Origin: a bacterium
GTDB lineage: Bacteria; Zhuqueibacterota; Zhuqueibacteria; Residuimicrobiales; Residuimicrobiaceae
Direction: 5' to 3'
DNA length: 64,000 bases
Assembly (NCBI GenBank): GCA_029565685.1
Contig: JAKQNR010000019.1
Coordinates: 45,822 to 109,821, forward strand
Of the stretch, positions 60,011-64,000 are shown one piece after another (the first letter of the stretch is position 1; each line of letters opens with the position of its first letter). The position numbers and the translations under genes were made by a program. Below the pieces are notes generated by a model, which ran no database searches, had not been told where the DNA came from, and saw only the letters and a list, made by a program, of their open reading frames with translations.

Positions 60011-62689
60011 ATGATGGCTAAACGTTATCTCATCTTCCTCATCATACTATTGATGGCTGCAGCCGGTCTCTTTGCCGGCACGACCGGAAAAGTCTCCGGC
60101 CGGATCATGGATGCGGAAAAGAAGGAGCCGTTGCCGGGCGTCAACGTGTATCTTGAAGGCACTGCATTCGGTGCCGTCACCGATGTGAACGGCAACTATT
60201 TCATCATCAACATCCCGCCGGGCAAGTATACTGTCGTCTTTCGCAGCATCGGCTACAAGATCAAAAAGATCGAGGGGGCGACCGTCAGCATCGACGCCAC
60301 CACCTCTCTGTCGACCGATCTGACCGCCACGGTGATCGAAGGCGAAGAAGTGGTCGTCCGCGCCGAGCGTCCTCTGGTGCAAAAGGATCTCACCTCGACG
60401 TCGGCCCGCGTGTCGAGCGATGACATCGGCCTGCTGCCGGTGGAGAGCACCGGGCAGATCGTCAATCTGCAGGCCGGCGTCATCGAAGGCCATTTCCGCG
60501 GCGGCCGGCTGGGCGAGGTGTCGTACATGATCGACGGCATTGCGGTGAACGACGGCTACAGCGGCAGCCAGATGATCGATCTCCAGCCCAACTCGATTCA
60601 GGAGGTCGAGGTGATCAGCGGCACCTTTAATGCGGAATACGGGCAGGCGATGTCCGGCGTCGTCAACATTGTCTCCAAAGAGCCCATGTCCAAGTTCAGC
60701 GGCCAACTCTCCGGCTATACCGGCGCCTATATCAGCAATCGCAAAACGCCCTTTGTGGTCAAGTCCGGCGCTGGATTGAAACGGGAAGATTATACAGAAG
60801 AAAAGCGATCCTATCTGGATCTGGCCAAGCCGGGCAATGTCAATGATCTGCAAGGCAATCTCTCCGGACCGCTGGGGCTGAAAAACCTGCTGTTTTTCTC
60901 CTCATTCCGATATCACAAGGACGACGGCGCCTATTATGGCAAAAGGATCTTTCTGCCTTCGGACTCCTCCTTTGTGCCGGAAGATCGCAGCCGATGGCGG
61001 ATCGATGCCAACGGCGACGGCGCGATAGTGCCCATGAACTGGTCGGAAGGGCTGGACCTGCATGCGAAAATGATCGCCAAGCCGTTCAACAACCACAAAT
61101 TGACCTATGAATTTATCAGGGAAGATGCCGAATCACAGGGGTACGAGCATCGTTACAAGTACAACCCGGATGGCCGGCCGACCTATTTCAGCTTGGGCAA
61201 CACCCACATGCTTCATTACGACTATGTCATCAATAAGAACGGCTTTGTCAACCTTAAATTTGCCAATTTCTCTAAAAACTGGAAGAGCTACGTCTTTGAA
61301 AGCCCCTACGATTTGCGCTACGTCCCGGATACACGGCTGCAGATCGGCGGCGGCCCGCATTTCTACATGGCGGGCACGAATATGAACCATTCCGAGCGCA
61401 CCACGACGAATACACTGCTCAAGGGCGATCTCACCTATCAATTCAACCAGAGCAATCAAATCAAACTGGGCTTCCAAACGACCAACCACAAACTGGACGT
61501 GACCAGTTACACCATCCGCCTCGATCGTCAAACCGATTGGAAGCCGCAACCGGTGGAAGTGGAAAGTCCCGCCTATGTCGATTATGTCAAGAAACCTTTT
61601 GAGATCAGCGCCTATATTCAGGATCGGCTGGAGTGGTCCTATTTTATCATGAACATCGGATTGCGCTACGACCGCTTTGAGCCGCGCGGCGTTTATCCCG
61701 CTGATCTGAGCAGACCCTCCACCAGTGAAAAAATCAACGCTAAAACTAAAAGCCAATTCAGTCCGCGCTTTGGCATTGCCATGCCGCTTACGGAGAAAAG
61801 CGTGCTGCATCTCTCCTATGGGCTGTTCTTCCAGATGCCGGCGTTCAATGCTCTGTTTCTGAATCCTGATTTCAGAATTCCCGTGACCGGCGGCGCCACC
61901 ATCGGCAACGCCAATCTGGAGCCGGAAAAAACCGCCACCTACGAGGTCGGTCTGCAGCATGGACTGACCAAGGACGTGGCGATGAACCTCACGGTATATT
62001 ACAAGGACATCCGCAATCTGCTCGGCATGGAGACCTATATCCTGATGCCCACGTTTACGCAATATGCTCGATACGTCAATCGGGATTATGGGCAGGTATT
62101 AGGCTTCACGGCATCGCTAGAACAGCGCAGCACCGGCTTTATAACCACCAGCATCGATTACACCTTCCAAATCGCGGAAGGCAATGCTTCGGATCCAGCG
62201 GACGTCTGGCTGAAAAGCCTGACCTCCCCTCCGACAGAAATCACCAAACAGCTGGTTCTGCTGGATTGGGACCGATCGCATACGCTGAATCTCACCGCCA
62301 CGGCCCACAGCGCCGATCGCTGGAACCTGGGCATTATCGGCACACTGGCCTCGGGATTTCCCTACACCCCTGAATCTTATGGATACTATTACGGTCTGCC
62401 CAACGGAGAACGCAAACCGTTCTACATCAATTTTGACCTGAACTTTGCCTACACGCTCAAATTCGGCGGAATGAAAACCACATTGTTTACCAATATCTAC
62501 AATATTTTTGACATTGAAAACTCGATCGCCATCTACACCGACAGCGGCAACGCCCAGTACACGCGCAGCATGAGCCGTATGACCGATGACATGGTCAAAT
62601 CCATCAATACGATAAACGACTATTACTATCGACCGGATTATCGCAGTACGCCCCGCAAGGTGCTCGTCGGGCTGGAATTGGAATTTTAA
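60011..62689 (+). CDS. TonB-dependent outer-membrane receptor with carboxypeptidase-like N-domain
   Basis: 892 residues. A signal peptide (about 1-22, LIFLIILLMAAAGLFAG) is followed by a CarboxypepD_reg-like beta-sandwich (about 25-105, GKVSGRIMDAEKKEPLPGVN, AVTDVNGNYFIINIPPGKYTVVFRSIGY in pieces), a plug domain (about 115-230, TSARVSSDDIGLLPV, VSYMIDGIAVNDGYSG, FNAEYGQAMSGVVNIVSKEP) and a long barrel ending LVGLELEF with the terminal Phe expected for Bam insertion. This is the SusC/RagA-related type, but no SusD gene follows. The ATG at 60011 has AGGAG 5 bases upstream. Ligand unknown; the GntR-LacI-type regulator just upstream suggests a sugar or oligosaccharide. Confidence 0.9.
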   Translation: MMAKRYLIFLIILLMAAAGLFAGTTGKVSGRIMDAEKKEPLPGVNVYLEGTAFGAVTDVNGNYFIINIPPGKYTVVFRSIGYKIKKIEGATVSIDATTSLSTDLTATVIEGEEVVVRAERPLVQKDLTSTSARVSSDDIGLLPVESTGQIVNLQAGVIEGHFRGGRLGEVSYMIDGIAVNDGYSGSQMIDLQPNSIQEVEVISGTFNAEYGQAMSGVVNIVSKEPMSKFSGQLSGYTGAYISNRKTPFVVKSGAGLKREDYTEEKRSYLDLAKPGNVNDLQGNLSGPLGLKNLLFFSSFRYHKDDGAYYGKRIFLPSDSSFVPEDRSRWRIDANGDGAIVPMNWSEGLDLHAKMIAKPFNNHKLTYEFIREDAESQGYEHRYKYNPDGRPTYFSLGNTHMLHYDYVINKNGFVNLKFANFSKNWKSYVFESPYDLRYVPDTRLQIGGGPHFYMAGTNMNHSERTTTNTLLKGDLTYQFNQSNQIKLGFQTTNHKLDVTSYTIRLDRQTDWKPQPVEVESPAYVDYVKKPFEISAYIQDRLEWSYFIMNIGLRYDRFEPRGVYPADLSRPSTSEKINAKTKSQFSPRFGIAMPLTEKSVLHLSYGLFFQMPAFNALFLNPDFRIPVTGGATIGNANLEPEKTATYEVGLQHGLTKDVAMNLTVYYKDIRNLLGMETYILMPTFTQYARYVNRDYGQVLGFTASLEQRSTGFITTSIDYTFQIAEGNASDPADVWLKSLTSPPTEITKQLVLLDWDRSHTLNLTATAHSADRWNLGIIGTLASGFPYTPESYGYYYGLPNGERKPFYINFDLNFAYTLKFGGMKTTLFTNIYNIFDIENSIAIYTDSGNAQYTRSMSRMTDDMVKSINTINDYYYRPDYRSTPRKVLVGLELEF

Positions 62690-62836
62690 TCCACCACGCC
62701 GGCGCTCCGCAGGGTGCAAAGGATTCAGCAAACGGACATAGAGAAGAAACAGGGAATCGGCGCTAGATCAGACTGGAGCAAACAGATAACAAGAACCCGC
62801 TAAAAATAAATGGTAATCATTAAAAGAGTGCAGACA

Positions 62837-64000
62837 ATGAAGTTACAGCGCTTTTTTAAAAACCTTTTCGCCATTGTGGTACTAGGGTTCAGTGCCCATG
62901 TTTTTGCCCAGCGTCCCCAGGATGGCCACATCACGAATATGAAGTATGGCGTAATGGACGGCAATCTGACACGGGTTCCATTTTGGAATCAAGGGAGAAT
63001 CGGAAGCCCCTCCACCATCATGGGCTATGTGTTGGAATACCCCATTGGCAGCGGACATATCCAAATTGAAGGAATCGCTCCAGTGGTCATCTCCAAGATC
63101 GTCGACGCATACGGCGTTGAACATGCGTGCTGCGAAACATGCTGGGGATATCCAGACATGTCGCCTGATGGCTCAACCGGCTGGTGCTATTATGCATTGG
63201 CTGGTTACTGCAATCCCTCCCAGTTGGAAGCGGCCATGAGCGACGATCCCTACACCTGGCCGGATCTCTGGCCGGATAAAATGGACGACAGCATCGATCC
63301 CGGTTGGCCCAAAGCCTGGAACGGCTATTTCGGCAAAGGAGTTATGAACGCGGATCTGGAAACCTATTTCGTCATCGACGACGATCCGGACGAAGAATTT
63401 AAATACTATCCGGATGTCAACGACACCACGCGCCATGGACTCGGCACGCAGATCTACATACGCGGTCTGCAATGGCGCAACATCATGACCGAAACCCACA
63501 ATTTTTGGCTTTATGATGTAGACAATGAGGGCACGACAACCTACGATTCCGTCTATTTTGCGCTCTACACGGATTTCCATATCGGCGGCGACACTCAGGA
63601 CGTGGCCGGCTACAACACCCGCTTGGACGTGGCCTATTGCTATGATTACGATAATGTAGGCCTGCCAGGTAATTACAGCCCCGTGCCGGTCTGCTGCATC
63701 GGATATTTGGAAAGTCCTACTTTAGGGTATGACGGCATCGATTCGGACGAAGACGGCTTGATCGACGAAGGTCGCGACAGCGGCCCGGGCGTCTGGCTGT
63801 TCGGGCCCACCGGCTATTACTTTAACGGCAAATTGGATGAAGGGAGACAAAAAGCCCAAACCGGCGAATTCTATTCCAACTGGCACTGGTCCGGCGACGA
63901 GGACGGCGATTGGGAGGGCTATGAAGACAAAAACAACAACGGCCGGTGGGATCTGGGCGAACCGCTCAACGACGACCTCGGCGCAGACGGCATCGGCCCC
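62837..64000 (+). CDS. Secreted Asp-rich protein, 3' truncated by the window
   Basis: An open frame of 388 codons runs from ATG 62837 to the last base, with no stop, so it is truncated. A signal peptide (MKLQRFFKNLFAIVVLGFSA, cut near VFAQ) is clear. The mature part has Cys pairs (HACCETCWGYPD, GWCYY) and a second half rich in Asp, Gly and aromatic residues: GYDGIDSDEDGLIDEG, SGDEDGDWEGYEDKNNNGRW and a following DLGEPLNDDLG. These D-x-D/N-x-D patterns resemble calcium-binding dockerin or thrombospondin-type 3 repeats of surface proteins in FCB bacteria. It follows the TonB receptor by 147 bases and may be its partner or substrate-binding surface protein. The ribosome-binding site is weak (AAGAGTG). 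Confidence 0.72.
   Translation, partial: MKLQRFFKNLFAIVVLGFSAHVFAQRPQDGHITNMKYGVMDGNLTRVPFWNQGRIGSPSTIMGYVLEYPIGSGHIQIEGIAPVVISKIVDAYGVEHACCETCWGYPDMSPDGSTGWCYYALAGYCNPSQLEAAMSDDPYTWPDLWPDKMDDSIDPGWPKAWNGYFGKGVMNADLETYFVIDDDPDEEFKYYPDVNDTTRHGLGTQIYIRGLQWRNIMTETHNFWLYDVDNEGTTTYDSVYFALYTDFHIGGDTQDVAGYNTRLDVAYCYDYDNVGLPGNYSPVPVCCIGYLESPTLGYDGIDSDEDGLIDEGRDSGPGVWLFGPTGYYFNGKLDEGRQKAQTGEFYSNWHWSGDEDGDWEGYEDKNNNGRWDLGEPLNDDLGADGIGP

Noticed and set aside
1..64000. CRISPR arrays, insertion sequences, prophage genes, rRNA and tRNA
   Set aside because: No regularly spaced repeats, transposase or phage motifs, and every gap between genes is under 300 bases with no cloverleaf-like or rRNA sequence noticed by eye.

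Overview
The window looks like chromosomal DNA of a Gram-negative bacterium of the FCB (Fibrobacterota-Chlorobiota-Bacteroidota) assemblage, possibly an uncultured lineage such as KSB1 or Calditrichota. This rests on a T9SS/FlgD-type C-terminal sorting domain (the YPNPFN signature), a TonB receptor with an N-terminal carboxypeptidase-like domain, many lipoproteins and Tat-exported sugar enzymes, and an AddAB-like pair. It is inference from gene content; no rRNA or tRNA is present. Genes are densely packed, no intergenic gap reaches 300 bases, and I see no insertion sequence, prophage, CRISPR array or tRNA.

Layout. 2-4977: AddB-like (5' truncated) and AddA-like recombination helicase-nucleases. 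4958-9362 (minus): a GT-C membrane glycosyltransferase, a coiled-coil membrane protein and a secreted TIM-barrel-like protein. 9486-18682 (plus): Na+/solute symporter, M16 zinc protease, MFS transporter, sialate O-acetylesterase-like protein and a beta-propeller glycosidase lipoprotein. 18866-23353 (minus): SSS symporter with an unlisted 48-residue small membrane partner, a Tat-exported GH109-type protein and a Tat-signal DegT aminotransferase. 23542-28142 (plus, divergent): Tat Gfo/Idh oxidoreductase and a HEAT plus tandem DUF1080 (3-keto-disaccharide hydrolase) lipoprotein. Together this reads as an envelope glycan and keto-sugar catabolic locus. 28182-31641 (minus): a beta-propeller protein and a T9SS-type amidase. 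31893-34846 (plus): desulfoferrodoxin, a pentaheme cytochrome c and a haem-tagged outer-membrane barrel.

The most unusual region is 34934-41051. A 2TM channel-like protein with two Rossmann/RCK domains and a C-terminal RyR domain overlaps by ATGA with a RelA/SpoT synthetase-TPR-SLOG-RyR fusion. That gene overlaps by ATGA with a Nudix hydrolase, and a second 2TM-double-RCK protein follows. Both channel-like pores lack the TVGYG filter. I read this as an alarmone-type nucleotide circuit in which a synthetase/sensor, a nucleotide hydrolase and two channel-like effectors are co-expressed. It could be a stress-response or antiphage (abortive) system. A separately promoted operon follows (41217-48329): M49-like metallopeptidase lipoprotein, TPR-membrane protein, PAS/GAF histidine kinase, single-domain response regulator and stomatin-like SPFH protein.

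The remainder is mostly housekeeping or envelope: glgB, a methyltransferase, an outer-membrane barrel, an RlmI-like rRNA methyltransferase, a DUF6807 lipoprotein, rmuC, YceI, a double-parvulin lipoprotein, a GntR-LacI chimeric regulator with a palindromic candidate operator, a TonB-dependent receptor, and a secreted Asp-rich protein that runs off the right edge.
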